Positions 1 through 5,658 of a stretch of 5,658 nt of DNA are shown piece after piece. How positions within the stretch are numbered: the stretch's first letter is position 1; every line of letters begins with the position of its first letter. The notes under the pieces are model-generated. The model saw only the letters and a program-made list of their open reading frames with translations, was not told where the DNA came from and ran no database searches. Source of the stretch: Acidobacteriota bacterium (GTDB taxonomy: Bacteria; Acidobacteriota; UBA890); NCBI GenBank assembly GCA_022563115.1, contig JADFNY010000270.1:1-5658 (forward strand). Direction: 5' to 3'. The position numbers were made by a program, and so were the translations under genes.

Positions 1-1
1 C

Positions 2-421
2 CAGGTCGAGGCCGGCCATTGTTCCCAGGGGGACGCCGGCAAAGATATTCATGATGCCGCCGGAGGCCAGAAAAGGCGCGGACTGTTCGATGACAACCGC
101 GAGCGGGGCCAGCACGACAACGTCGTCAAAACCAACCGCACCGGAAAATTTTCTCACGGCCTTTTCGAAATCCTCGGGGCTGTCGAAATCTTTCGGGTTG
201 AGGATTTCGAGACAGATGGAGTTTTTCTCGGCCAGGGGGCGGAACTTTTTTTCCATCGAAGCCAGGCGTTCGGCGCTGACGTCGGTTGCCAGGATCGCCG
301 CGGGTGGACGGGCCATTTCCAGGCTGCGCTGGACGTGCATCTGTCCCATGGGTCCCGCCGCGCCGAGAAACCAGGTTTTTCCGCCGGGTTTAAGGTCGGA
401 GCGGGTATTGGCTGTATAGGC
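2..421 (-). CDS. Medium-chain dehydrogenase (MDR), NAD(P)-binding domain, partial at both ends
   Basis: This reads as the Rossmann cofactor domain of a zinc-type medium-chain alcohol/polyol dehydrogenase, which would oxidise an alcohol with NAD(P)+ in the cytoplasm. Seen: the frame is open from 457 down to the window edge. The protein has LKPGGKTW leading into the glycine-rich nucleotide loop GAAGPMGQM (loop at 344-364), then ATDVSAERL, a typical end of beta-2 with an acidic residue that favours NAD. FDDVVVLAP and GGIMNIFAG follow, as later strands of the fold. The catalytic zinc-binding N-terminal domain is missing: the homologous sequence stops near 421, where an opposite-strand acyl-CoA synthetase begins. 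The substrate cannot be inferred; polyol or sugar-phosphate dehydrogenases are likely relatives. Base composition looks somewhat less GC-rich than the centre of the window. No start, stop or promoter is present, so this is an internal fragment. Confidence 0.75.
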
Positions 422-432
422 CTCGGCCGCTT
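415..432. other. Joint between dehydrogenase and acyl-CoA synthetase fragments
   Basis: The minus-strand dehydrogenase homology (EAYTANTRSDLKPGG, read leftwards) and the plus-strand synthetase homology (PEDVATILY, read rightwards) meet here. Each gene lacks the part that should lie on the other side. No terminal inverted repeat, target duplication, att-like core or transposase remnant is visible. The exact base cannot be fixed without homologues. Confidence 0.7.
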
Positions 433-848
433 TGCCGGAAGACGTGGCGACGATCCTCTATACGTCGGGTACCACAGGTGATCCGAAAGGTGTGATCCTG
501 ACGAACAACAACCTCTCGTCCAACGTGAAGGCGGTGGAGAGGGTGTTGCCGCCCGTATCGGCGGATACGTCGCTCGTGTTTCTCCCGTTGTCGCACGTGC
601 TGCAGAGGATGGTGTCTTTCCTGCACTTCTCCGAGGGTGTGACCCAGGTGTTCGCCCATTCGGTTTACACCGTGGCCGAGGACCTCAAGACCGTCCGTCC
701 CAACATCGCCGTCTCGGTCCCGCGCATGTACGAGAAAGTGTTCAACACGGTCATGGAGGTGCAGGGTATCAAAAAGACGCTCGTGCGGTGGGCACGGGAG
801 GTGGGCGGGGCGTGGGCGGACGAAAAGTTGGCGGGCCGGGAACCGAGC
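420..848 (+). CDS. Long-chain acyl-CoA synthetase (AMP-forming), internal fragment
   Basis: This is the central part of an AMP-dependent long-chain fatty-acid-CoA ligase (ANL superfamily, FadD15/ACSL-like). Full-length members activate fatty acids through acyl-AMP to acyl-CoA in the cytoplasm. Seen in order: PEDVATILYTSGTTGDPKGV, which contains the ATP/AMP-binding P-loop (about 435-495); FLPLSHVLQRM (about 588-612), equivalent to the family's LPL.H..ER segment; EDLKTVRPNIAVSVPRMYEKV (about 678-741); and WAREVG followed by WADEKLAGR (about 789-839). About 143 residues of a family usually near 600 residues are present. The first 250 or so residues and the C-terminal adenylate and thioester motifs are absent. 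A stop codon (417-419) lies immediately upstream in frame, and homology is lost after about 848 where an unrelated frame takes over. No plausible start exists: the TTG at 432 sits inside the conserved PEDVAT segment. The fragment cannot be functional as it stands. Confidence 0.9.
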
Positions 849-855
849 GGCTCGA
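838..855. other. Joint between acyl-CoA synthetase and BNR-protein fragments
   Basis: The coding signal shifts here from the synthetase frame (ADEKLAGREPSG) to a different plus-strand frame (RLEAGGRTVETTIEVV). The protein family also changes, so this is not a simple frameshift: the new frame does not resume synthetase homology. No mobile-element boundary is visible. Confidence 0.7.
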
Positions 856-1360
856 AGCCGGCGGCCGCACCGTCGAGACCACCATCGAGGTCGTTCTCGA
901 TCCGCGCCTGCAGGTTTCGATGGACATCTTGCAGGCCCGTCAGGACGCCATGATGGACGCCTACCACCTCGCCAAGCCCCTCTACGAGGCGCAGCAGGCG
1001 CTCGCCGCCATCAACGCTCGGCTCAACGACGTGCGCGGCCTGCTCGGCGACGACGGGCCGGACGCATTGACCAGCGATGTCGACGACATCACCCGCGATG
1101 TCCGCCAGATCCAACAGCGCATGGAGCAGGCCGGTGCTGGGGCCAGGACATCTAACGCGATGCAGAGCTTCGTGGGCGAGCCGACGGCCGACCAGCTTTG
1201 GCAGATCAACCGGTCCTGGCGGCTGCTCCCCGGCGTCATCGAGCAGATCAACGCGGTGATCACCGACCGCATGCCGGGCCTCATCACGATGCTGTACCAA
1301 CCCGGAGTCGGCCCCGATACGTTGAAGACCGTCGAGGTTCCGATCCGGCCGGCGCGCTGA
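848..1360 (+). CDS. C-terminal part of a BNR/sialidase-like (VPS10-type) secreted protein, 5' missing
   Basis: About 170 residues ending at a normal TGA (1358-1360). The beginning, RLEAGGRTVETTIEVVLDPR, resembles the last beta-strands of the small domain that follows the beta-propeller in bacterial BNR-repeat/photosystem-assembly-factor-like glycosidase relatives, typically written G.Y.VRL..GG....P..V..DPR. It is followed by a long helical tail: LQARQDAMMDAYHLAKPLYEAQQALAAINARL and later DDITRDVRQIQQRMEQ, probably coiled-coil or helical hairpin. It then has EPTADQLWQINRSWRLLPGVIEQIN, a second helix pair usual near the C-terminus of these proteins. No propeller repeat or Asp-box is present, because the upstream part is replaced by the synthetase fragment. 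The open frame runs back to an ATG at 788, but that part is out-of-frame synthetase sequence, not a true start. The family assignment rests on remembered pattern, so it is moderate. Full-length relatives are exported, often 900-1100 residues. Confidence 0.58.
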   Translation, partial: RLEAGGRTVETTIEVVLDPRLQVSMDILQARQDAMMDAYHLAKPLYEAQQALAAINARLNDVRGLLGDDGPDALTSDVDDITRDVRQIQQRMEQAGAGARTSNAMQSFVGEPTADQLWQINRSWRLLPGVIEQINAVITDRMPGLITMLYQPGVGPDTLKTVEVPIRPAR

Positions 1361-1382
1361 TTGCCGGGGGAATCCGGGACTC

Positions 1383-2645
1383 GTGTCCGTCTTTCTGGTC
1401 GTTGCCGCCGTAGTCCTGGCGACGGCGCCCGGCGGGTACGCGGCGGTGTCGTTCTCGCCCCCCCCGGTCGCTGGGGCACAGCCCCTGCCCCAAGCCAGGG
1501 CCGGGGTTCGGTCCCCCCTTCCCGACCTTCGTATCGTCGAGATGAAGTTGATTCCGGCGCCGGTCCAGGACGGCGCCACCATAACGCTGGCGCTGAAGCT
1601 GCACAATGACTCGATGTCGGTGGCGGCCGGCAACATCGTCATCGAGGCGGTCCACGACCGCGGCTTCCCGCAGCCACTGCCCTTCCACCTCGAGGAGGTC
1701 TACATGGGTCCGGATGCGCTGGTCGAGGTTTCATTCGAGATCCCGTGGGTCTCGATGGCGTCGTCGCCGTACACCTTCTACGTCATGATCGACGTCTTCG
1801 ACGCGATCGAGGAGGCCGACGAATGGAACAACACGAACTGGCAGAGGGTCGCGGTCTGCGGTGACCCGCAGGGCGTAGAAGTAGCCGACGGCTTCGACAA
1901 TGACTGCGATGGGCTCACCGATGAAGGCTTGGGGCTGTCGGCCGCTGCCGATGACGCGCTGGAGATGCTGCGCGTGACACAGCGTCGAGCGGTGTTCGAC
2001 TCCGTGCCGCTGCTGTACGCGATCCCGCGGTTTCCCGAGGGCTTCGCGCGCCGGCGAACGGTGCGGCTAGCGAGCCAGCACGGGCAATTCATCGTTCCGC
2101 CCGGTCCGCCACCTCCAGGTGGTCGTAGAGGTAGCGGCCGGCGCGGCCAGCAAGGCGGCCGGAGGGGACAGCCTGGCGCGCTCCTGGTCGGTGACCTCTC
2201 CGCGACCGGGACCGAGGAAGATCCTGCCGCGGAACTCACGCTCATCGACTGGAACGGGGCCGACCTGGTGAGCGGCGATCCGATCAGCCTGCAGGATCGC
2301 GACGGGAACTTCGTCGTTGTTGACGCCAGGCGCGACGGTCGGTTAGTGACCCGCACGGAGAGCCGTCAGCACGAGCGTCTGTTCAGGCTCATCAAGCTCG
2401 ATGGCCCCACCGCCGCCCCCGTCGCCGCACTCGACGACGACGCCCCCGCCGCTGCACCCGACGTCGCCGCTACCGAACCCGACGGTATCATCCATAGCGG
2501 TGACTGGGTGGCACTGGTGGCGCCCAACGGCCGTTACCTGCAAGCCGAGGCGGGAGGAGGGGGGCAGCTGTGGGCCAATCGGTCCTTGGCCGCCGGTTGG
2601 GAGACCTTTACCCTGATACTCGACGACGACGGAGGGTCCCGATGA
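1383..2645 (+). CDS. Secreted CARDB / MopE-motif / fascin-like beta-trefoil protein
   Basis: A 420-residue exported protein of unknown role, probably extracellular or surface adhesion/binding. Residues 1-21 are hydrophobic (FLVVAAVVLATA then GGYAA) and look like a signal peptide, though no Lys/Arg precedes them. Residues 47-156 match a CARDB-like immunoglobulin fold: PDLRIVEMKLIPAP at the start, ALKLHNDS in the middle, and EADEWNNTNWQRV at the end. Residues 169-181 (DGFDNDCDGLTDE) are a MopE-type, calcium-binding-like Asp/Asn motif. Residues 224-289, 297-338 and 371-413 look like three trefoil repeats of fascin type: VRLASQHGQFIV; ISLQDRDGNFVVVDA ending in ERLFRLIKL; VALVAPNGRYLQAEA ending in WETFTLI. 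A Pro/Gly/Arg-rich insert (239-265) interrupts the first repeat, and an Ala/Asp linker (340-366) separates the second and third. The GTG start has only a weak purine run upstream (1366-1372), so the true N-terminus is uncertain. It ends in an ATGA overlap with the YjbQ gene, suggesting translational coupling. Confidence 0.8.
   Translation: MSVFLVVAAVVLATAPGGYAAVSFSPPPVAGAQPLPQARAGVRSPLPDLRIVEMKLIPAPVQDGATITLALKLHNDSMSVAAGNIVIEAVHDRGFPQPLPFHLEEVYMGPDALVEVSFEIPWVSMASSPYTFYVMIDVFDAIEEADEWNNTNWQRVAVCGDPQGVEVADGFDNDCDGLTDEGLGLSAAADDALEMLRVTQRRAVFDSVPLLYAIPRFPEGFARRRTVRLASQHGQFIVPPGPPPPGGRRGSGRRGQQGGRRGQPGALLVGDLSATGTEEDPAAELTLIDWNGADLVSGDPISLQDRDGNFVVVDARRDGRLVTRTESRQHERLFRLIKLDGPTAAPVAALDDDAPAAAPDVAATEPDGIIHSGDWVALVAPNGRYLQAEAGGGGQLWANRSLAAGWETFTLILDDDGGSR
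2631..2636 (+). promoter_or_regulatory. Shine-Dalgarno site for the YjbQ gene
   Basis: GGAGGG lies 5 bases before the ATG at 2642, inside the last codons of the upstream gene. It decides the YjbQ start: a longer frame opens at an ATG at 2570, but that part has no family homology, whereas MTVFKAMFE at 2642 begins where YjbQ proteins normally begin. Confidence 0.75.
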
Positions 2646-3058
2646 CCGTCTTCAAGGCGATGTTCGAACGCCCGACGACACCCGACACCGACATCCACGA
2701 CCTCACCCGTGACGTCGCCGCCGCGGTCGCCGAGTCCGGCGTTCAGCAAGGCCAGGCACTGGTGTTCACCCCCGGCTCCACCGCCGCAATCACGACGATC
2801 GAGTTCGAGAGCGGCGCCGTTACCGACCTGAAGCGGGCGATCAACGAGCTGGCGCCGACCGGGTCCCACTACGACCACGACGCCCGCTGGGGCGACGGCA
2901 ACGGCTACTCCCATGTGCGCGCCGCCTTGCTCGGCCCCTCTCTCACCGTGCCGATCGTCGACGGCGAATTGGCGCTGGGAACCTGGCAGCAGATCGTCTT
3001 GTGCGATTTCGACAACCGGCCGCGCAACCGTCGTATCATCGTCCAGGTGATCGGCTAA
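2642..3058 (+). CDS. yjbQ: YjbQ/UPF0047 family protein (secondary thiamine-phosphate synthase)
   Basis: A complete 138-residue cytoplasmic protein of the YjbQ/UPF0047 family (Pfam PF01894, TIGR00149), which is usually 130-140 residues. E. coli YjbQ has a weak, secondary thiamine-phosphate synthase activity; the main role of the family is not settled. Seen: TPGSTAAITTIEFE (43-56), corresponding to the family's H.T.A..INE region but with Gly-Ser before TAAI; HYDHD (76-80); GDGNGYSHVRAALLG (84-98), with Asp, Asn and His at the conserved putative metal/ligand positions; and VPIVDGELALGTWQQIVL (103-120), the most diagnostic family block. RNRRIIVQVIG ends the protein. The start is chosen by the strong GGAGGG 5 bases upstream. 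It overlaps the preceding stop by ATGA, so it is probably translated from the same mRNA. Its TAA overlaps the convergent receptor stop by 4 bases, leaving no room for a terminator between them. Confidence 0.93.
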   Translation: MTVFKAMFERPTTPDTDIHDLTRDVAAAVAESGVQQGQALVFTPGSTAAITTIEFESGAVTDLKRAINELAPTGSHYDHDARWGDGNGYSHVRAALLGPSLTVPIVDGELALGTWQQIVLCDFDNRPRNRRIIVQVIG

Positions 3059-5658
3059 AAGCGTCCCTGCCACGCCGCGATGGCGCTGAACCCCGGCGAG
3101 TCGAAGCCCGAGCCGTGCAGCCGGTAATTGCGGTCGAAGATGTTGGCGATCGAGAAGGTCAACTCACTGCTGGCGTTGATGTTGAAGCCGCCGCGCAGCG
3201 ACACGGTCCACCAGCCGGGGGTCAAGGCAAACAGAGGGTTACCTTCCAGGCCCGCCCCCAGGAGCCGTAGCTGGACCTCCTCGAGCGTCTCGCCGGTGGC
3301 AAGGAGAATGCCGTTGCTGACGACACCGAGCTCGACGGCGCCGTTGTTGAAGTAGGCGGCGATGCTGTCGGCGTCGCGGAACGCGCCGATACGCACATCT
3401 TCGATATCAGCGGGATTGAGGTGGTCCTGGGCGAGCATGCCGATGAACACGGCCTCGAGCCACAGACGCCCGCCGGTTCGGTTCCAGCGCACGATGGCGT
3501 CGAAATGATCGGGCGCGATCTTGCGGGCCCAAAAGCCGGTGTCCAACTCACGGCCACGCTGCACGCCCCCCTTGAAGACGAACAGTGTACTGCGGCTCAC
3601 CTCCTGCTCGAACAGCCACTCGATGCCCCACACTCGGCTGCGGTTGATGTTGGCGCGCGAGACGACCGGGTCGGGATCAACGGCGACAAAAATCCGGCCG
3701 GCGTCGTCCTGGGCGATGATCTCCTCGCCGCCGATGACCTCGCCGACGACATCGGTGGGGACGATCATCGTCCGCCGAGAGATGCTGTCGGCAAGCTCGC
3801 TGTCGAAGAATGAGAAGTCGAAACGTCTCCCCGGCTGGCGCCAGCGGAAGCCGGTCTCGAAGCTCCACAGCAGCTCAGCGGCCAGAGGAGTCCACCCAAT
3901 ACCGGTGCTGACTGCATTGTTGCCGGCCGAATCACCGATGAGGGCGTCGAGCGCTACCGCTTCCTCGGGCGCAACCTCGAAGCCGCCGCCGGTCAATCCG
4001 GTCTCGCCGATGTCGAACAGGCTCGGTGCGCGGAAGCCGCGGGCGACGCGGCCGTAGATGCTCGCTTCGTCGGAGAGCTGCCCCGTCGTGCCGACGTTGA
4101 ACGTGATGTCCGAGAACGTCTCCTTGGTCGTCGGCACCACCGGCACCCCGTCGATGATGTTGTCTTCGGCGTTGGTCGCAGCGCGGAAGTGCGAAAATCG
4201 CACCCCGCCGGTGAGCTGCACGCGGTCGGCCACCGCCGTCCAGTCGTCGAGGATGAAGACGCCGAACGATGTGTAGCGGGAGCCATTCGGGACCCGCGGT
4301 CGTACGGGCGTGACCTCACCGCCGCGCGCCTCGTCACGGAACGAATCGATGTATTCGTCGTAGACCTCCGCACCCATGCTCAGCAGATGCTCGCCGGCGT
4401 TGGACGAGGCCATGAACTCGTAGCCGAAGGCGGTGACGCTGTTCTCCTCGATGCGGAGCGTGCTGTCCGGAAAGCGCTGGTCCTCGCGACCGTCGGTCTG
4501 CCGGTTCACCGAGTACGTCGCCTCGATGAAGATGTCGTTGCCGATGACATCCTGGTAGCGGGCATAGCCGAAGTCGAGGATCTGTGGCTTGAAGGCGGCG
4601 ATGTTGCGGCCGTCACCGCCGAGCAACCGATCATAGCGGCGAATGTCGAACTGCTCGTTGTGCAGGTAGAAGCCGGTGACGGTTCCGGTCTCGCGAACCC
4701 GGTAGCTCGCTTTTCCGGTGACGCCGGCGCTGCCGTAGTCGGTATCGACCATTCGGGTTCCGAGGATGTCCTGCACCGTTTCGGTCGGTAGCCCGAGGAA
4801 CCGAATCAGGACGTTGTGCGAGTCGCCTCCGCGACCGCCTCGTAGCTCTTGATGGCGCCCACCGGTGGCCGCGAACGTGCCGGCAAAGCGGTCGGATGCA
4901 CCGCCGATGCTGCCGTCGGCGTGCTGCTTGTTGGCCGCCCACCACTCGCAAACGTCCAGTAGCAGACTCCACGCTTCCCGTTGGGCCACGGCCCACTCCG
5001 GCGCGCCTTCTGTTCTTTGCAAGTGATCGCCAAAACTCCAAACGCGATCGGGCGTCCACTCATCTTTCAGATAAAAGCGCGCGTAGCGATTGTTGGGGAA
5101 TGCTTCGATCAGCTCGCGCCACACGGCCAGCGCGTCGCCGCTCGGATAGACCCAGCGGTGCCGGTCGAGCATCTGCAGCGCGCGTCCCTGATATTCCAGC
5201 GCTTTCCAATAGAGAAGATCCTTCGGCCGGATGATTCGCATCAGCGAGACGACTTTGCGGTTCTCTTGAAAGTGGCCTTCCTCAGCCATGCCGCGGTTGT
5301 GGAATCGTCGGCGAGCGCGCGAGAAGATGCCGAGCGACTGGCCGGTCTCAACGGCCCAGATGCTGGGCCGATCCGTCGTCATCGCGGCGGTGACTGACCG
5401 TTTCGCTTGGGCTAATAGGCGCGCTTCATCATCGCCTTCGATTGCCGGATGACCCAACAGTGCCAGGTAACCCTGAAGCCGCAGGTCGCTTGCCCGCGGA
5501 CGAGCTTCCAGGATCGACTCGGCTTCGCGAAACTCGGCTTTGTTGACCGCGGAGATAAAAGTGGCTTTGTCGACCGAGTCCACGCCGAAGAAACGCAACT
5601 GACCACCTTCCCAACCAAAGACCGGTTCTCGATACTCATCGACGCGCACGGCAAGCAC
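3055..5658 (-). CDS. TonB-dependent receptor barrel in a frame fused to an unrelated N-terminal segment (5' open)
   Basis: An 867-codon frame, open at the right window edge. Residues from about 254 to the end are the beta-barrel of an outer-membrane TonB-dependent receptor, which imports siderophores, cobalamin, sugars or similar ligands using TonB energy. Seen: SHNVLIRFLGLPTETVQDILG (281-300); RRYDRLLGGDGRN (340-352), a well-conserved early barrel segment; the GFRAPSLFDIGETG hallmark (541-554); LLWSFETGFRW (596-606); SRVWGIEW (674-681); and a C-terminal LTFSIANIFDRNYRLHGSGFDSPG (833-856) ending in WQGRF, whose last Phe is the expected outer-membrane assembly signal. The barrel accounts for about 610 residues. 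No signal peptide, TonB box or plug is present: upstream of about position 4900 the protein is soluble helical sequence. Such a receptor could not work as encoded, so the 5' third is probably foreign to it. Its TAG (3055-3057) overlaps the convergent YjbQ stop. The ligand cannot be predicted. Confidence 0.88.
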   Translation of the reverse strand: MLAVRVDEYREPVFGWEGGQLRFFGVDSVDKATFISAVNKAEFREAESILEARPRASDLRLQGYLALLGHPAIEGDDEARLLAQAKRSVTAAMTTDRPSIWAVETGQSLGIFSRARRRFHNRGMAEEGHFQENRKVVSLMRIIRPKDLLYWKALEYQGRALQMLDRHRWVYPSGDALAVWRELIEAFPNNRYARFYLKDEWTPDRVWSFGDHLQRTEGAPEWAVAQREAWSLLLDVCEWWAANKQHADGSIGGASDRFAGTFAATGGRHQELRGGRGGDSHNVLIRFLGLPTETVQDILGTRMVDTDYGSAGVTGKASYRVRETGTVTGFYLHNEQFDIRRYDRLLGGDGRNIAAFKPQILDFGYARYQDVIGNDIFIEATYSVNRQTDGREDQRFPDSTLRIEENSVTAFGYEFMASSNAGEHLLSMGAEVYDEYIDSFRDEARGGEVTPVRPRVPNGSRYTSFGVFILDDWTAVADRVQLTGGVRFSHFRAATNAEDNIIDGVPVVPTTKETFSDITFNVGTTGQLSDEASIYGRVARGFRAPSLFDIGETGLTGGGFEVAPEEAVALDALIGDSAGNNAVSTGIGWTPLAAELLWSFETGFRWRQPGRRFDFSFFDSELADSISRRTMIVPTDVVGEVIGGEEIIAQDDAGRIFVAVDPDPVVSRANINRSRVWGIEWLFEQEVSRSTLFVFKGGVQRGRELDTGFWARKIAPDHFDAIVRWNRTGGRLWLEAVFIGMLAQDHLNPADIEDVRIGAFRDADSIAAYFNNGAVELGVVSNGILLATGETLEEVQLRLLGAGLEGNPLFALTPGWWTVSLRGGFNINASSELTFSIANIFDRNYRLHGSGFDSPGFSAIAAWQGRF
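4891..4908. other. Joint between the unknown helical segment and the receptor barrel
   Basis: Within about six codons, the minus-strand protein passes from HADGSIGG, continuous with the Trp-rich helical segment, to ASDRFAGTFAATGG, which leads into receptor barrel strands. The plug domain expected just before the barrel is missing. The frame happens to be preserved, which makes the seam easy to overlook. Confidence 0.65.
4901..5658 (-). other. Unrecognised helical protein segment, partial, fused in frame to the receptor
   Basis: About 252 residues, open at the window edge; the GTG at 5658 is probably an internal valine. I do not recognise the family. Seen: a short beta-like start (REPVFGWEGGQLRFFGVDS), then mainly amphipathic helices: AEFREAESILEARPRASDL and LQGYLALLGH look TPR-like, followed by KRSVTAAMTTDRPSIW. 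A distinctive Trp/Tyr-rich block follows: LYWKALEYQGRALQML (149-164), HRWVYPSGDALAVWRELIEA (167-186), FPNNRYARFYLKDEWTPDRVW (187-207) and EAWSLLLDVCEWWAANKQ (228-245). It ends at HADGSIGG, where receptor sequence takes over. The block resembles an alpha-helical enzyme-like or carbohydrate-active domain, but that is inference only. Base composition appears a little less GC-rich than in the receptor, with more A and T at third positions. Confidence 0.5.

Noticed and set aside
51..419. A plus-strand frame of 122 codons at the left edge
   Set aside because: The opposite strand carries clear Rossmann-fold dehydrogenase sequence; the plus-strand product is Ser/Arg-rich with no motif.
415..430. An attachment site or IS end at the short palindromic AGGCCT/GGCC sequence
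   Set aside because: The palindrome is only a few bases, common in high-GC DNA, and there is no partner repeat, integrase or transposase.
788..860. ATG at 788 as a start for the BNR-like protein
   Set aside because: 788 to about 848 still encodes synthetase homology in another frame; the Gly/Arg-rich reading in the BNR frame is a by-product.
420..1360. A single frameshifted gene covering the synthetase and BNR-like parts
   Set aside because: The second part matches no C-terminal portion of acyl-CoA synthetases (no adenylate or hinge motifs), so restoring the frame would not rebuild one gene.
665..1642. A long minus-strand frame of 325 codons
   Set aside because: It runs antisense across the synthetase fragment, the BNR-like tail and the CARDB gene start. 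Its sequence is Arg/Gly/Ala-rich without domain motifs, as expected from high-GC shadows.
2400..2470. A tandem DNA repeat of GCC/GAC triplets
   Set aside because: It is codon-level low complexity from an Ala/Asp/Pro linker; no unit repeats precisely enough to call a DNA repeat.
4189..4791. A 200-codon plus-strand frame within the receptor gene
   Set aside because: It is the antisense shadow of conserved receptor barrel sequence, with a Val/Ala/Asp-rich product and no ribosome-binding site or family signature.

Overview
This is a high-GC bacterial window, probably from an uncultured Gram-negative organism recovered by metagenomics. The outer-membrane TonB-dependent receptor implies two membranes. 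High GC together with BNR-type, CARDB and MopE-motif secreted proteins would fit lineages such as Acidobacteriota, Myxococcota or relatives, but the taxon is a guess. I see no rRNA, tRNA, CRISPR array, insertion sequence or phage gene, and no gene-free stretch longer than about 300 bases.

Layout. Positions 1 to about 421 (minus) hold the inside of a medium-chain dehydrogenase, cut at the window edge and again near 421. Positions about 420 to 848 (plus) hold the middle of a long-chain acyl-CoA synthetase, with neither its N- nor its C-terminal part. From about 848 to 1360 (plus) there is the C-terminal part of what looks like a BNR/sialidase-like secreted protein. Positions 1383-2645 (plus) encode a secreted protein with a CARDB-like domain, a MopE-type calcium motif and three fascin-like beta-trefoil repeats. 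It overlaps by 4 bases the complete YjbQ/UPF0047 gene at 2642-3058. Convergent to that, and overlapping its stop by 4 bases, a TonB-dependent receptor barrel runs on the minus strand. Its frame stays open to the right window edge, but beyond about 4900 the protein is unrelated helical sequence instead of the expected plug domain.

Interpretation. The central block 1383 to about 4900 reads as ordinary contiguous bacterial DNA. The flanks do not: at about 420, 845 and 4900 one gene stops mid-domain and an unrelated gene starts mid-domain, with no mobile element or repeat at the seam. The simplest reading is a chimeric contig, with genuine rearrangement as the alternative. Only the CARDB protein and YjbQ look translationally linked. 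Nothing here supports a coherent new multi-gene system. The most interesting biology is the CARDB-MopE-trefoil protein and its coupling to YjbQ. The most useful warning is that the adjacent gene fragments should not be read as an operon.
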